From: Planctomycetaceae bacterium
GTDB taxonomy: Bacteria > Planctomycetota > Planctomycetia > Gemmatales > Gemmataceae
NCBI GenBank assembly: GCA_013823135.1
Contig: PNLP01000010.1
Coordinates: 1 to 64,000 of the forward strand
Direction of reading: 5' to 3'
Length of the DNA stretch: 64,000 nucleotides
Shown here: positions 18,560 to 27,173 of the stretch, piece by piece
Layout: each line of letters starts with the position of its first letter
Position numbering within the stretch: the first letter of the stretch is position 1
Made by a program: the position numbers and the translations under genes
Notes under the pieces: model-generated
Database searches by the model: none
What the model saw: the letters and a program-made list of their open reading frames with translations, nothing else
Told to the model about the DNA's origin: nothing

Positions 18560-19960
18560 TCACGAGCCGATCAGAAGCCGACCAACCGTGAACAAGCCGC
18601 CCGCGATCAGGATGCACGCCGGCAACGTGAACACCCACGCCAGCGCGATCTTCATGACCGTCGCTCCCTGGATGCCGGACTTGTTCGCGACCATTGTTCC
18701 CGCCACGCCGCTGTTCAGCACGTGGGTGGTGCTCACGGGTAGGCCCGTCATGGCTGCGATCAGGATGGTCGAAGCTGCGACGGTCTCGGCTGCGGCTCCC
18801 TGGGCATACGTCAGGTGCTGCTTACCGATCTTCTCGGCGACGGTCTTCACGATCCGCTTGTAGCCCACCGTGGTGCCGATGCCCAGCGCGAAAGCGGTGC
18901 CGATCACCACCCACAGCGGGACGTACTCGACGGCTGGCAGAAGTTCCTTCTTGCGACGGTCGGTCAGCGTCTTGCGGAACTCGGCAGGGAGGCTCTGGTC
19001 GGCCTCGGCTTTCTTGAGTTCGCGAGTCACGGCCATGATCGCCTGCCGTACTTCCCAGCGGGTTTCCTTGTCGCGAGTCAAGTCGTTGAACGATGCCTTG
19101 TTCTTCAACTCGTCCTCAATCACCACGAGGTTGTCGGCCACCTTTTTGGGCAGCGGAACGCCTGCCTTCTCGTAGTCCTGCCGCAACTCGCCGGCCGCGA
19201 CCAGAACTGTCGGAGCCAGCTCGGGGTGGTTGACGGTCAGGGCGTAATGCAATGGGAAGAAGCCGATCAGCACGAGGAGCAGCAAGCCCATTCCCTTCTG
19301 CCCGTCGTTCGACCCGTGCGCGAAGCTCACTCCGCCGCAGGTTGCGATGAGCACGGCACGGATGGCAGTCGGCGGCTTGTCGTCGCCTTGCGGTGGTGTG
19401 TACAGACGGGGGGATCGGAAGATTGTTTTGAGCACGAGCAGAAGCAATGCCGCGAGGACGAAGCCGATCAGCGGCGAACACAGGAGTGCCAGCCCGACTT
19501 TCTGGACCTCACCCCAGTTCACACCAGTAAGCCCGGCCCCGTTCCACAAGCTGTTCGCCATCCCGACGCCAAGAATCGAGCCGATGAGCGTGTGCGAGCT
19601 GGACACGGGCAGGCCGACGTACCACGTTCCCAGGTTCCAGGTGACGCCGGCCAGCAGCAGCGACATCACCATCACCAGCGACGCACCCGAGCGGCTATCG
19701 ACAAGCAAATCGACAGGCAAAAGATTGACGATGCCGAACGCGACCGCCGTTCCTCCGAGCAGCACCCCGAGGAAGTTCAGGAACCCCGAGTAGATGACTG
19801 CTGGTGTGGCGGGCAGGCTGCGTGTGTAGATGACCGTGGTGACGGCGTTCGCGGTGTCGTGAAACCCGTTGATGAACTCAAAGGCGAAGGCAACGAGGAG
19901 CGCGAGGAAGAAGATAATGAGAGACGTTGTGCTCAGTGTGGCGAGCGCTTCCGAAAACAT
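18560..19960 (-). CDS. PiT-family inorganic phosphate transporter
   Basis: 466 residues from the ATG at 19958-19960 (the frame is open 14 codons further upstream). Two PiT signature halves: EFINGFHDTANAVTTVIYTR near 28-47 and GVSFAHGSNDGQKGMGLL near the middle, plus SSSHTLIGSILGVG and PVSTTHVLNSGVAGTM, the conserved GANDxAN-like and STTH elements of the family. About ten hydrophobic segments are split by a hydrophilic central loop of ~120 residues. Family members are phosphate symporters (H+ or Na+) in the inner membrane. No PhoU-like gene, the frequent neighbour, is seen. Confidence 0.93.
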   Translation of the reverse strand: MFSEALATLSTTSLIIFFLALLVAFAFEFINGFHDTANAVTTVIYTRSLPATPAVIYSGFLNFLGVLLGGTAVAFGIVNLLPVDLLVDSRSGASLVMVMSLLLAGVTWNLGTWYVGLPVSSSHTLIGSILGVGMANSLWNGAGLTGVNWGEVQKVGLALLCSPLIGFVLAALLLLVLKTIFRSPRLYTPPQGDDKPPTAIRAVLIATCGGVSFAHGSNDGQKGMGLLLLVLIGFFPLHYALTVNHPELAPTVLVAAGELRQDYEKAGVPLPKKVADNLVVIEDELKNKASFNDLTRDKETRWEVRQAIMAVTRELKKAEADQSLPAEFRKTLTDRRKKELLPAVEYVPLWVVIGTAFALGIGTTVGYKRIVKTVAEKIGKQHLTYAQGAAAETVAASTILIAAMTGLPVSTTHVLNSGVAGTMVANKSGIQGATVMKIALAWVFTLPACILIAGGLFTVGRLLIGS

Positions 19961-20074
19961 ACGGGCGACCCTGTGAGTGGAGAGCTCCGAGCAGTCCTTC
20001 ACAGAGTAATTCGAATACCACCCCCGCGGCTTGGTGAACTCGAATGCTTCACGGAAACTTCACATTCCCGCACG

Positions 20075-20569
20075 TCACGGCTGGATCACTTCGCGTGGGA
20101 ATGGAGCGGTCCGATCTTTCTGGGCCTTTCGCCTGAGAGCGAGTTCCAGATTGGCCACATATTTCGGGTCCAGCCTCGCAGCCTCGCGGAGTTTGACGAT
20201 CGCCTCGTCTGGTTCGTCCATCTGGTTGAGCAGGAACAAGCCGGCGTTGTTCAGAGCTTCCGGGTCGCGAGCCATCAGCAGGAGTGCCTCGGTCGGGTCG
20301 AGTCGGGGTTCGTCGCGAGGCGTCTTGAGCATCTCAGCCTCGAATCGCTCGGCTGCAAGCTGGTCTTCGAGAGCCATCTGTTGCTGGAGTTCCGCCCGTT
20401 CTCGCGCGATCTGGAGATTTTGTTGCCAGAGGAACATCCCAACGAGCAACACGGTGCCAACCACGGCCACGATGATGAACACGAGTCGTCGCACGCCTTG
20501 CGGCTTCTCGGGGCGCGGACCGCTGGCCGCCCAGTCCTGTTCATCCCACGGCTTCGACTCGTCGGACAC
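20075..20569 (-). CDS. Membrane-anchored TPR-like protein
   Basis: 164 residues starting at a GTG (20567-20569) with an excellent ribosome site (GAGGAGG, 6 bases upstream). A soluble N-terminus (MSDESKPWDEQDW) precedes one membrane helix at about 29-48 (LVFIIVAVVGTVLLVGMFLW), then a coiled-coil-like stretch (ARERAELQQQMALEDQLAAE) and TPR-like helices (DPEALNNAGLFLLNQMDEPD, EAIVKLREAARLDPKYVANL). Much longer frames through this start are antisense artefacts. It begins 30 bases after the ABC permease stop, so it probably belongs to that operon. No specific role visible. Confidence 0.82.
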   Translation of the reverse strand: MSDESKPWDEQDWAASGPRPEKPQGVRRLVFIIVAVVGTVLLVGMFLWQQNLQIARERAELQQQMALEDQLAAERFEAEMLKTPRDEPRLDPTEALLLMARDPEALNNAGLFLLNQMDEPDEAIVKLREAARLDPKYVANLELALRRKAQKDRTAPFPREVIQP

Positions 20570-20598
20570 GCTCAGCCTCCTCGGCAACGACAACGCGT

Positions 20599-22320
20599 TC
20601 AAAACTCCATGGCCCGCAGCGATCTCGCACCGGCTCGCAACGGCAACACCACCGCCAGTGCTCCGACCACCAACCCCACCGGCACGCCCACGTACACCCA
20701 CGGGTTGATGGCGTCGCTGCCCCCCGCCGCGACACTTGCTGCTTTCGCCAGTTGGGCCGTGTGCATCGGCACCGCCATCGTTCCAATCACGATCACCAGG
20801 AACCCCAGGCCCACGACCATGTTCACCGTGCCGCCGAACCCGACCACGATCTTCGACGGGTCCGTTTCCTTGAAGTTCGGCAGATATGCACCGAGACCGA
20901 CGTTCAGCCCGCTGAGCCCTACGGCGACGACAGCCATCACCGCCGCGTGCAGCACGATCCCTTCCCACGGCAACCCGATGAGCACATCGCTCACGAGAAT
21001 CAGCGTCTCGGCGATCACGAGTGCGCCGGTTGTGGCGAACACGAACTTCCCCCAGAGTAACTGATCGCGGCTCACGGGTGTCAGTCCCAAGATCCAGAAT
21101 TTGCGCCCTTCGAGGCTGATGAGTGGGAACATGAAGCGGCTCAGGCCGGCGCACAGCAGGATCGCCGTGCCGCACAGGTTCATGAGGCTGACCGCGTACT
21201 TGTCCATCACGGCGAGGCCGGCGGAGTAGTACTGCCGGAAGTTGCTGGCCCCGAGCATCATCAGCAGTGCGAACAGAATCAGCACGGCCCACTGCGTCGG
21301 ATCGCGGCGGAACGTGCGGAAGTCCTTCACCACGAGCGTGCGGGTTCGGCGGTCGAGGTAGAACACCATCCCTTCCATGACGCGGTCCAGCCAGCTCGTC
21401 TTGTAGATCTTCTTGCCGCGACCGCCGCCCGCGATGCGGTCGTAGGCCGTGCGGTACACGCGCTTCGCGACCCACGCCGCGAGCACATACATCAGCAGCC
21501 CGTTGCTCCAAACCTGTGCGAGCGGGATGAGCGCTCCCGTGAGGTCATCCCGTGCGGCCGCCATGACGCCGCGAGTCATCCAGTGGCTCGGGGCGAACCC
21601 GCTGCGGAACAGGTCGAACTGCCCGATGAGGTCGTCGATTTCTCTTCCCCCCGTCGCAGCCGACCGCTTCAGCCCCATGCCGACCTTGTACAACCAGAAC
21701 CCGAGAACCGCCGCGGCGATCAATGCGACCACAACCAGGAACTGCCGGCGGTTGCGGGGCATGTAGCGCACCAGTAGCAAGCACAGTGCCGCGGAGAACG
21801 ACCCCGGCAGCAGCACATACCCGAGCAAGTACGCTGGCAGCAGTGCGTAGAAGTACCACGGCACACCGGACACGATGCCGTATGCGAGGAAGATGGGGAT
21901 GCCGAGGACGACGAACCCCCACGAGCTAAACGCGACGGCTGCCTGGAATTTCGTGGCGAAGATGCGGTCGGCCCGCGCGGGCGAGCAGAGCAGGTAGCGT
22001 GCTTCGGGGCTGGTGAACAGGCTGGCGTACAGAATCAATCCCGTCGAGAAGACGAGCATGGTGCCGAGCGTGAAGAACATCAGGTCAAACAGCCCCTCGA
22101 CGATACCACCCTTGAACGGCACGTTGGTCTTCGCCAGTTGGTTGAACAGGTACATGCCCACGGCGAACGTGAACCCAAACACGAACGCGCTGGTGCCGAG
22201 CATCGTGACGAGCCGCGTGCGGCTGTGTTCGAGCGCGACACGCAGCCCATTGCGAAGCAACCGCGCCCGCAACTGCCGGAACGTGCTGGCTTGATCCGCA
22301 ACGGGAAGTGTGGTGGTCAT
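20599..22320 (-). CDS. ABC-2 type transporter permease, large
   Basis: 573 residues from the ATG at 22318-22320 (MTTTLPVADQASTFRQLRAR). Around 12 hydrophobic helices, e.g. LVTMLGTSAFVFGFTFAVGM, GLFDLMFFTLGTMLVF and AVMAVVAVGLSGLNVGLGAY, with a soluble middle (VKDFRTFRRDPTQW, which matches the putative ABC exporter permease family). This two-lobed type works with a separate ATPase, present two genes upstream at 22954-23694. Cargo unknown. Likely operon order: membrane protein, ATPase, hypothetical, permease, TPR protein. Confidence 0.88.
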   Translation of the reverse strand: MTTTLPVADQASTFRQLRARLLRNGLRVALEHSRTRLVTMLGTSAFVFGFTFAVGMYLFNQLAKTNVPFKGGIVEGLFDLMFFTLGTMLVFSTGLILYASLFTSPEARYLLCSPARADRIFATKFQAAVAFSSWGFVVLGIPIFLAYGIVSGVPWYFYALLPAYLLGYVLLPGSFSAALCLLLVRYMPRNRRQFLVVVALIAAAVLGFWLYKVGMGLKRSAATGGREIDDLIGQFDLFRSGFAPSHWMTRGVMAAARDDLTGALIPLAQVWSNGLLMYVLAAWVAKRVYRTAYDRIAGGGRGKKIYKTSWLDRVMEGMVFYLDRRTRTLVVKDFRTFRRDPTQWAVLILFALLMMLGASNFRQYYSAGLAVMDKYAVSLMNLCGTAILLCAGLSRFMFPLISLEGRKFWILGLTPVSRDQLLWGKFVFATTGALVIAETLILVSDVLIGLPWEGIVLHAAVMAVVAVGLSGLNVGLGAYLPNFKETDPSKIVVGFGGTVNMVVGLGFLVIVIGTMAVPMHTAQLAKAASVAAGGSDAINPWVYVGVPVGLVVGALAVVLPLRAGARSLRAMEF

Positions 22321-22352
22321 GGGGGAAACTCGTGAAGCCTCAAGCGGTCGAA

Positions 22353-22700
22353 TCAGCAATCATCCGCCGCCATCCGTAGACAAGTGAACGCGATATACTC
22401 GGGTGACCATGTGGGTCCGGCCGCCGCTGGCCCCGCAAGCCACTCATTCAATGAGGGACTATTCGCTTCCACCAAAGAACGCATCTGATCCAACTCGTCT
22501 GCCGGCGTTTTGCTCACGACGTCTGACCGAATGAGATCGTCTGCAATGCCGAACTGTTCCGCGAGTGGAATCAGATGACGCAACGAGAGTGGTACATCCT
22601 CGGAGATAAGTTTGATGGTGGGGCGGTTCTCAGCAGTTAGGCCATACTTCTCCCGCATCACATCGGCGGGTAGCACCTCGAATCCGTTATCGTCGCTCAT
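22353..22700 (-). CDS. Hypothetical protein
   Basis: 115 residues, acidic and soluble (MSDDNGFEVLPADVMREKYG). ATG at 22698-22700 has a GAGAG site 6 bases upstream. No family recognised; segments such as SLRHLIPLAEQFGIADDLIR look helical. It lies between the ABC ATPase and permease genes, separated from the ATPase by a long palindrome. It may be an insertion into the operon rather than a transporter component. Confidence 0.6.
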   Translation of the reverse strand: MSDDNGFEVLPADVMREKYGLTAENRPTIKLISEDVPLSLRHLIPLAEQFGIADDLIRSDVVSKTPADELDQMRSLVEANSPSLNEWLAGPAAAGPTWSPEYIAFTCLRMAADDC

Positions 22701-22740
22701 AAAGGTCTCTCGGTGCGTTGTCGAAGGGTCGCAGGTATTT

Positions 22741-22927
22741 CCCCCTCACCCGGCTCGCAAAGCCTCGCCGACCTCTCCCCCGAAACCGGGGGCGAGGTGG
22801 GGGGTGATTGCATTTCTCGTCAGCTCAACCCAACCAATTGCTTCGAAAAGGAGACCGGAGAGCCCCACCTCGCCCCCGGTTTCGGGGGGAGAGGTCGCGA
22901 CGAGTCTTCGAGTCGCGGGTGAGGGGG
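22741..22927. repeat. Palindromic element, family I
   Basis: Imperfect arms: about 22741-22803 (CCCCCTCACCCG... then CTCTCCCCCGAAACCGGGGG and CGAGGTGGG) and about 22863-22927 (its complement, ending GGGTGAGGGGG). The arms also contain internal hairpins (CCCCCGAAACCGGGGG). It separates the ABC ATPase gene from the rest of its operon. Confidence 0.85.
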
Positions 22928-22953
22928 TCTGCGATTTCAGTGTGCCGATTCCG

Positions 22954-23694
22954 CTAAACCGGAACCTCGACCGCGGGTTCTTCCGTGATCTTCAGGAACA
23001 GCTCTTCCAGGTTCCCGTCCATCGCGGCGTGCTTGCGGAGGTCGGTCATCGTGCCGCAACCCAGCAGGCGGCCGCGGTCGATGATGCCGATGCGGTCCGC
23101 GAGTTCCTGGGCAATGTCCAGAGTGTGAGTGCTCAGAAAGACTGTCGTGCCGCCATCGGCGAGCTTGCGCAACAACGTCTTCAGTTCGCGGATACTCTTC
23201 GGGTCGAGCCCCACGGTTGGCTCATCCGCGATCAGTAACTTCGGGTCGTGGACCAGTGCTGACGCGAAGACTGTGCGTTGCCGCATCCCGTGCGAGTAGC
23301 GCTCCGTGAGGTCGTCCACGAACTCGTCGAGGTGGAACAGTTCGATCACCTCGTCGATCTTCTCGGCAGCCTTCTCGCGGGGCATCGCATACAGATCAGC
23401 CGTGAATTGCAGGAACTCGCGGCCGGTGAGTTTCTCGTACAGGAACGGTTGATCGGGAACGTAACTCACCAGGGCACGGGCTTGGTCGCCGTGGGTGCGG
23501 AGGTCGAAGCCGCCGACGCGAACGCTACCGGTCGTGGGGAACAGCAACCCGCACAGCATCTTGATGGTGGTCGTCTTGCCGGCCCCGTTCGGCCCGAGGA
23601 ACGCGAACAGTTCCCCATCGGGGATGTGCAGCGAAAGATCCTGCACCGCGACCTTCGGACCGTAGGATTTCGAGACGTTGGTGATGTCGATCAT
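22954..23694 (-). CDS. ABC transporter ATP-binding protein
   Basis: 246 residues. Walker A GPNGAGKT (34-41), Q-loop Gln near 82 (PDQPFLYEKLTGREF), Walker B LLIADEP (153-159) and H-loop STHT. The signature is YSHGMRQR (133-140) in place of LSGGQ, as is common in the ABC-2 exporter (NatA/CcmA-like) group. It should energise the permease at 20599-22320 in the inner membrane. It starts at the ATG at 23692-23694, closely after the upstream membrane protein gene with a half family B element in the gap. Confidence 0.95.
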   Translation of the reverse strand: MIDITNVSKSYGPKVAVQDLSLHIPDGELFAFLGPNGAGKTTTIKMLCGLLFPTTGSVRVGGFDLRTHGDQARALVSYVPDQPFLYEKLTGREFLQFTADLYAMPREKAAEKIDEVIELFHLDEFVDDLTERYSHGMRQRTVFASALVHDPKLLIADEPTVGLDPKSIRELKTLLRKLADGGTTVFLSTHTLDIAQELADRIGIIDRGRLLGCGTMTDLRKHAAMDGNLEELFLKITEEPAVEVPV

Positions 23695-23703
23695 GGTAGG
23701 TTC

Positions 23704-23730
23704 ACGCTCCCCTTCGGGTCGCGGCTAAAC
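23704..23730. repeat. Half copy of palindrome family B
   Basis: ACGCTCCCCTTCGGGTCGCG followed by GCTAAAC, a solo arm nearly identical to the one at 12576-12600, sits just upstream of the ABC ATPase start. Confidence 0.75.
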
Positions 23731-23735
23731 AGTGT

Positions 23736-24611
23736 TTACTCATCCCGTTCAATCGATAGGTTCTCGCCCTTCTTGAACGCTTCCTGCTTCAGCACTTTCC
23801 CGTCCGTGACGCGCACCCACGTGCGTGCGACCAGTTCCCCCTCGCGGCGATACTCGATCACCCAGCATGCGGTCGCGTGGCCATGCCAATCGAGATTTTG
23901 TGGCGCGGACAGCACTTCGGCTCGCAGTGGGCCGGACGGCGATTCGGGCAGCTTCAACCCGAACTGTGTCGCCTTGTCGCGAGCAAGCGCGGCCAGGGCA
24001 TCGTCGAGCGGGTTGTTCTCGTGAACCACCCACTCACGGCCGGGAGTGAGGTTCGCGATGCGGTTCACCGGTTGAAGTGGGTTCAACGGCAGACCGCTCG
24101 GCACCGGCACCGGGTCGAGCGTCTTGCTCACGTTTCCCAGCGGCGATTTCACCTCGCACGTCGCGATCAGTTGCCCGTTGGTCACGGTGCCGACGACCTT
24201 CGCGGTCGCTTCGCCGAGTCGCAAGTCGCCGAGGTACACCTCCAGCTTACCGTCGCCGGATTGCTCACGCAGGTTGCCACTGCGACTGATGCGGGTGACG
24301 TTCCGGAGTTCGGGAACGACCACGGTGATGCCGCTCGCCTCGTAGCGAAAGTTCCGGTAGTCGTTCGTGAACCGAAACGTGTCGTCGGCGTCGATGTAGA
24401 TCATCTGCGTGGTGAGCTTGCCGGCGGGCTTGCCGTTCCAGGTGAGCGTCCAGCGGATGGGGATGTTCTGGGCGGCTTCGTCGGCGAGGTCGATGACGAT
24501 GGGCGGCGGCCCGGACGCGAGCAGCACGGGTGCCACGTCGCGATACAGGACGTATCCGGTGACCGCGACCCAGAAAGCGAGGATCAGCGCAATTGAGCGT
24601 CTGGAAGGCAT
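23736..24611 (-). CDS. Signal-anchored hypothetical protein
   Basis: 291 residues from the ATG at 24609-24611; an in-frame ATG at 24650 would add 13. An N-terminal membrane anchor or signal (RSIALILAFWVAVTGYVLY) is followed by a soluble beta-rich body with no motif I recognise (IRWTLTWNGKPAGKLTTQMI, LEVYLGDLRLGEATAKVVGT, HATACWVIEYRREGELVART). It stands first in the ABC exporter cluster and its body would be periplasmic, so a role next to the exporter is plausible but unproven. Confidence 0.75.
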   Translation of the reverse strand: MPSRRSIALILAFWVAVTGYVLYRDVAPVLLASGPPPIVIDLADEAAQNIPIRWTLTWNGKPAGKLTTQMIYIDADDTFRFTNDYRNFRYEASGITVVVPELRNVTRISRSGNLREQSGDGKLEVYLGDLRLGEATAKVVGTVTNGQLIATCEVKSPLGNVSKTLDPVPVPSGLPLNPLQPVNRIANLTPGREWVVHENNPLDDALAALARDKATQFGLKLPESPSGPLRAEVLSAPQNLDWHGHATACWVIEYRREGELVARTWVRVTDGKVLKQEAFKKGENLSIERDE

Positions 24612-24712
24612 GAGCACACCACGGAAGAAATCCGAGAACCGGCAAGACATGATACGGGGCTTGGCCCGTCAGGGGATGAGACGTTCGTGAAGAGGGAGCA
24701 TTTCAGCGATTT

Positions 24713-24771
24713 CGGCGAGCGGGGCGGCGTAAGCCCCCCGAGTGGTTACGAAGAGGCTGCGACTCGCTAAC
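24713..24771. repeat. Degenerate family A element (one arm)
   Basis: 24713-24742 carries GGCGAGCGGGGCGGCGTAAG and CCCCCCGAG, one full family A arm; the second arm is reduced to GCGACTCGCTAAC. Confidence 0.7.
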
Positions 24772-25114
24772 AACGCCTGCTTTGGGCTTCTTGCTGCCAC
24801 GCCCGCAACAGCGATTCGGCCTCGTCGAGTGGAATGGTGATCTCTTCCTCGACACCCTCCGAGCGGAATATCCACTGGTGGGTGATAACCGCCCGGTCCG
24901 GATGGAAGGCTACCCACATCTCGTTGCGACCCCACTCGGGGACCGGTTCCTGATCTGGGCCAGAGTGGCGTGCCCGAGTGATTAGGGCCAACAGTTCGTC
25001 TGCATAACCTTCAGTGTCACGGAGAAAGGCCGCACGCAGCCTTGCCTCCGCGTTTTCACCATCAAACACGGGTACCCAGTAGCCTTTCACGACTTCGACG
25101 GCTCGGAAATCCAA
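24767..25114 (-). CDS. Hypothetical protein downstream of dxs
   Basis: 115 residues if read from the TTG at 25112-25114, which has a strong ribosome site (GGGGAGG, 8 bases upstream); the frame stays open to 25144. Acidic, soluble, rich in charged residues (GENAEARLRAAFLRDTEGYA, GVEEEITIPLDEAESLLRAW). No family recognised. It follows dxs immediately and may be cotranscribed, but nothing ties it to isoprenoid synthesis. Confidence 0.6.
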   Translation of the reverse strand: MDFRAVEVVKGYWVPVFDGENAEARLRAAFLRDTEGYADELLALITRARHSGPDQEPVPEWGRNEMWVAFHPDRAVITHQWIFRSEGVEEEITIPLDEAESLLRAWQQEAQSRRC

Positions 25115-25144
25115 CTCGAAGACCTCCCCCCCCGCCAAAACCAA

Positions 25145-27055
25145 TCACGCCACCTGCGATTCCGCGGCGCGGCGGGAGCGCACAAGGTCCGCCAGCTTGT
25201 CCACGCTCAGGCCGTTCTCGGCGAGCAGGTCGTTCCGTTCGCCGTGCTCGACGAAGCGGTCCGGCAGGCCGCAGCGGACGATGTTTCGCGTGTCCACGCC
25301 GGCCGCGTTCGCCGCTTCCAGCACCGCTGAGCCGAAACCGCCCTCGATCGTGCCTTCCTCGACAGTGATGACAACCGGCGACGATTCGATTGCCTTCAGG
25401 ATCGTGTCCTTGTCGAGCGGCTTCACGAACCGGGCGTTGATGACGCCCACGTTCAGCCCCTCGGCCTTGAGCTTCTTCGCCGCCGCCACGCAGTTCGACA
25501 GCAGCGTGCCGAACGCGATGAAGCAGCCGTCCTCGCCCGTCGAGATGACTTCGGCCTTGCCCAGTTCGACCGGCGTCACGGGGTTCGTGCGTTCGACCTT
25601 CTCCAGGTTCGCCTTCGGGTAGCGTAGCGAGATCGGCGACTTCTGGTTGAGAGCGTAATTAAGCATCGGAGCGACGTCGTTCTCGTCGCCAGGTGCCATG
25701 CTCACCATGTTCGGGAACAGCCGCATGTACGGGATGTCGAACACGCCGTGGTGCGTCGGGCCGTCCGGGCCGGTGAGGCCGGCGCGGTCCATGCAGAACA
25801 CCACCGGCAGGTTCTGGAGGCACACTTCCTGGAAAATTTGGTCGAAACTGCGTTGCAGGAACGTGCTGTAGATATCGACCACGGGCTTCATGCCGGCCTT
25901 GGCCATGCCTGCCGCGAACGCGACGGCGTGGCTCTCGCAGATCCCCACGTCGAAGAAGCGATCCGGGAAGTCCTCGCGAACCTTCTCCAGCTTGTTCCCC
26001 TGGCACATCGCGGCCGTCATCACGGCGACCTTCGGGTCGTTCTGCATCGCCTCGTGCATCGCGAAGCTGATCGCGTCGGTGTACCCCTTCGCGCCGCCTT
26101 TGCGGAACGAGACGACGTGGCGGTTCGGCCCGACTTCCTCGAACACCGGCGGCGTGTGATACGTGACCGGATCTTCGGCGGCTTGGGCAACCCCGTGCCC
26201 CTTGTTCGTGAAGACGTGCAGCAGCAGCGGCCCGGTTTGCGTCTTGAGGTTGGCGAGCATCCGCCGCATGCCGGCGAGGTCGTGCCCGTCGATCGGCCCG
26301 AAGTAGCGGAAGCCGAGTTCCTCGAACAGCATGCCGTCCTTGAAGAACGCCTTCAGCCCATCGCGGCAATGTTCGAGTGCCGACTGGGCCATGCTGCCGA
26401 CAACCGGGATCGCGTTGAGAACCTGGTTGATCCGTCGCTTGCCACCCTGGTAGAAGCCGGTCATCCGGCAGGTGTCGAGGTAGTCCGCCAGCCCGCCGGT
26501 GCGGGGGCAGATCGACATCTTGTTGTCGTTCAGGATGACGAGGACGTTCTGGCCCATCCCGCCGATGTTGTTGAGCGCCTCGAACACGATGCCGCTGGGA
26601 AGGGCACCGTCGCCGATGACCGCGACCGACTGGCGATCGCTCTGGCCGAGCAAGTCGTCGCCGGCCTTCAGGCCCGATGCGGTTGAGACGCTACAGCCCG
26701 CGTGGCCGGTCATGAACAGGTCGTAGGGCGATTCGCCGGGGTGCGGGAAGCCCATGAGGCCGCCGCGGGTGCGGATCGTGTGGAACTGATCGTAGCGACC
26801 GGTGACGAGCTTGTGCGGGTAAACCTGGTGGCCGGTATCCCAGATGAGGCGGTCTTTGGAGAAGTCGTAGGTCAGGTGGAGTGCCAGGCACAACTCCACG
26901 ACGCCGAGATTACTCGCGAAGTGGGCGGGTCGTGTGGTCATCACGCGAACGAGTTCGTCGCGGATTTCCTGCGTGAGGTTCTGCAACTGCTCATCCGAGA
27001 GCGTGTGCAGGTCGGCAGGGGACTTGATCAGAGGTAGCAACTTGGCCATTGTCAT
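25145..27055 (-). CDS. dxs: 1-deoxy-D-xylulose-5-phosphate synthase
   Basis: 636 residues, normal length. This enzyme condenses pyruvate and glyceraldehyde 3-phosphate with thiamine diphosphate, the entry step of the MEP isoprenoid pathway in the cytosol. Seen: DTGHQVYPHKL, GDGALPSGIVFEALNN with the cofactor-binding ILNDNKMSI, then the transketolase half with ICESHAVAFAAGMAKAG, IYSTFLQRSFDQIFQEVCLQ and DRAGLTGPDGPTHHGVFD. Small departures from the consensus (GDGALPSG for GDGALTGG) do not touch the GDG core. It lies downstream of xseB and ispA, the same order as in E. coli. The second ATG (27049) has a better spaced GGGG site. Confidence 0.96.
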   Translation of the reverse strand: MTMAKLLPLIKSPADLHTLSDEQLQNLTQEIRDELVRVMTTRPAHFASNLGVVELCLALHLTYDFSKDRLIWDTGHQVYPHKLVTGRYDQFHTIRTRGGLMGFPHPGESPYDLFMTGHAGCSVSTASGLKAGDDLLGQSDRQSVAVIGDGALPSGIVFEALNNIGGMGQNVLVILNDNKMSICPRTGGLADYLDTCRMTGFYQGGKRRINQVLNAIPVVGSMAQSALEHCRDGLKAFFKDGMLFEELGFRYFGPIDGHDLAGMRRMLANLKTQTGPLLLHVFTNKGHGVAQAAEDPVTYHTPPVFEEVGPNRHVVSFRKGGAKGYTDAISFAMHEAMQNDPKVAVMTAAMCQGNKLEKVREDFPDRFFDVGICESHAVAFAAGMAKAGMKPVVDIYSTFLQRSFDQIFQEVCLQNLPVVFCMDRAGLTGPDGPTHHGVFDIPYMRLFPNMVSMAPGDENDVAPMLNYALNQKSPISLRYPKANLEKVERTNPVTPVELGKAEVISTGEDGCFIAFGTLLSNCVAAAKKLKAEGLNVGVINARFVKPLDKDTILKAIESSPVVITVEEGTIEGGFGSAVLEAANAAGVDTRNIVRCGLPDRFVEHGERNDLLAENGLSVDKLADLVRSRRAAESQVA

Positions 27056-27070
27056 TCCCCTTGGGGCGGG

Positions 27071-27173
27071 GATTTCTGATTTCAGATTTCTGATTTCAGA
27101 TTGGAAGAGTCAGCGGGGCAACGCCCGCCCTGGTCTTCTCAATCGTCAATCATCATTCTGCAATCTGAAATTC
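27071..27173. repeat. A/T-rich imperfect palindrome, family H
   Basis: Between ispA and dxs: GATTTCTGATTTCAGATTTC... at 27071-27103 pairs, over 12 of 13 bases, with CAATCTGAAATTC at 27161-27173. The left side is itself a tandem of TTTCTGATTTCAGA. It is weaker than the other families. Confidence 0.55.

Noticed and set aside
18815..21064. Very long + strand open frame opposite the phosphate transporter and ABC permease
   Set aside because: It is antisense to genes with clear membrane-protein homology; its translation is Arg/Glu/His-rich mirror sequence of GC-rich codons.
20570..21511. Upstream extension of the TPR-like gene through the ABC permease region
   Set aside because: The extension is an out-of-frame reading of the permease; the GTG at 20569 has a perfect ribosome site and starts the plausible protein.
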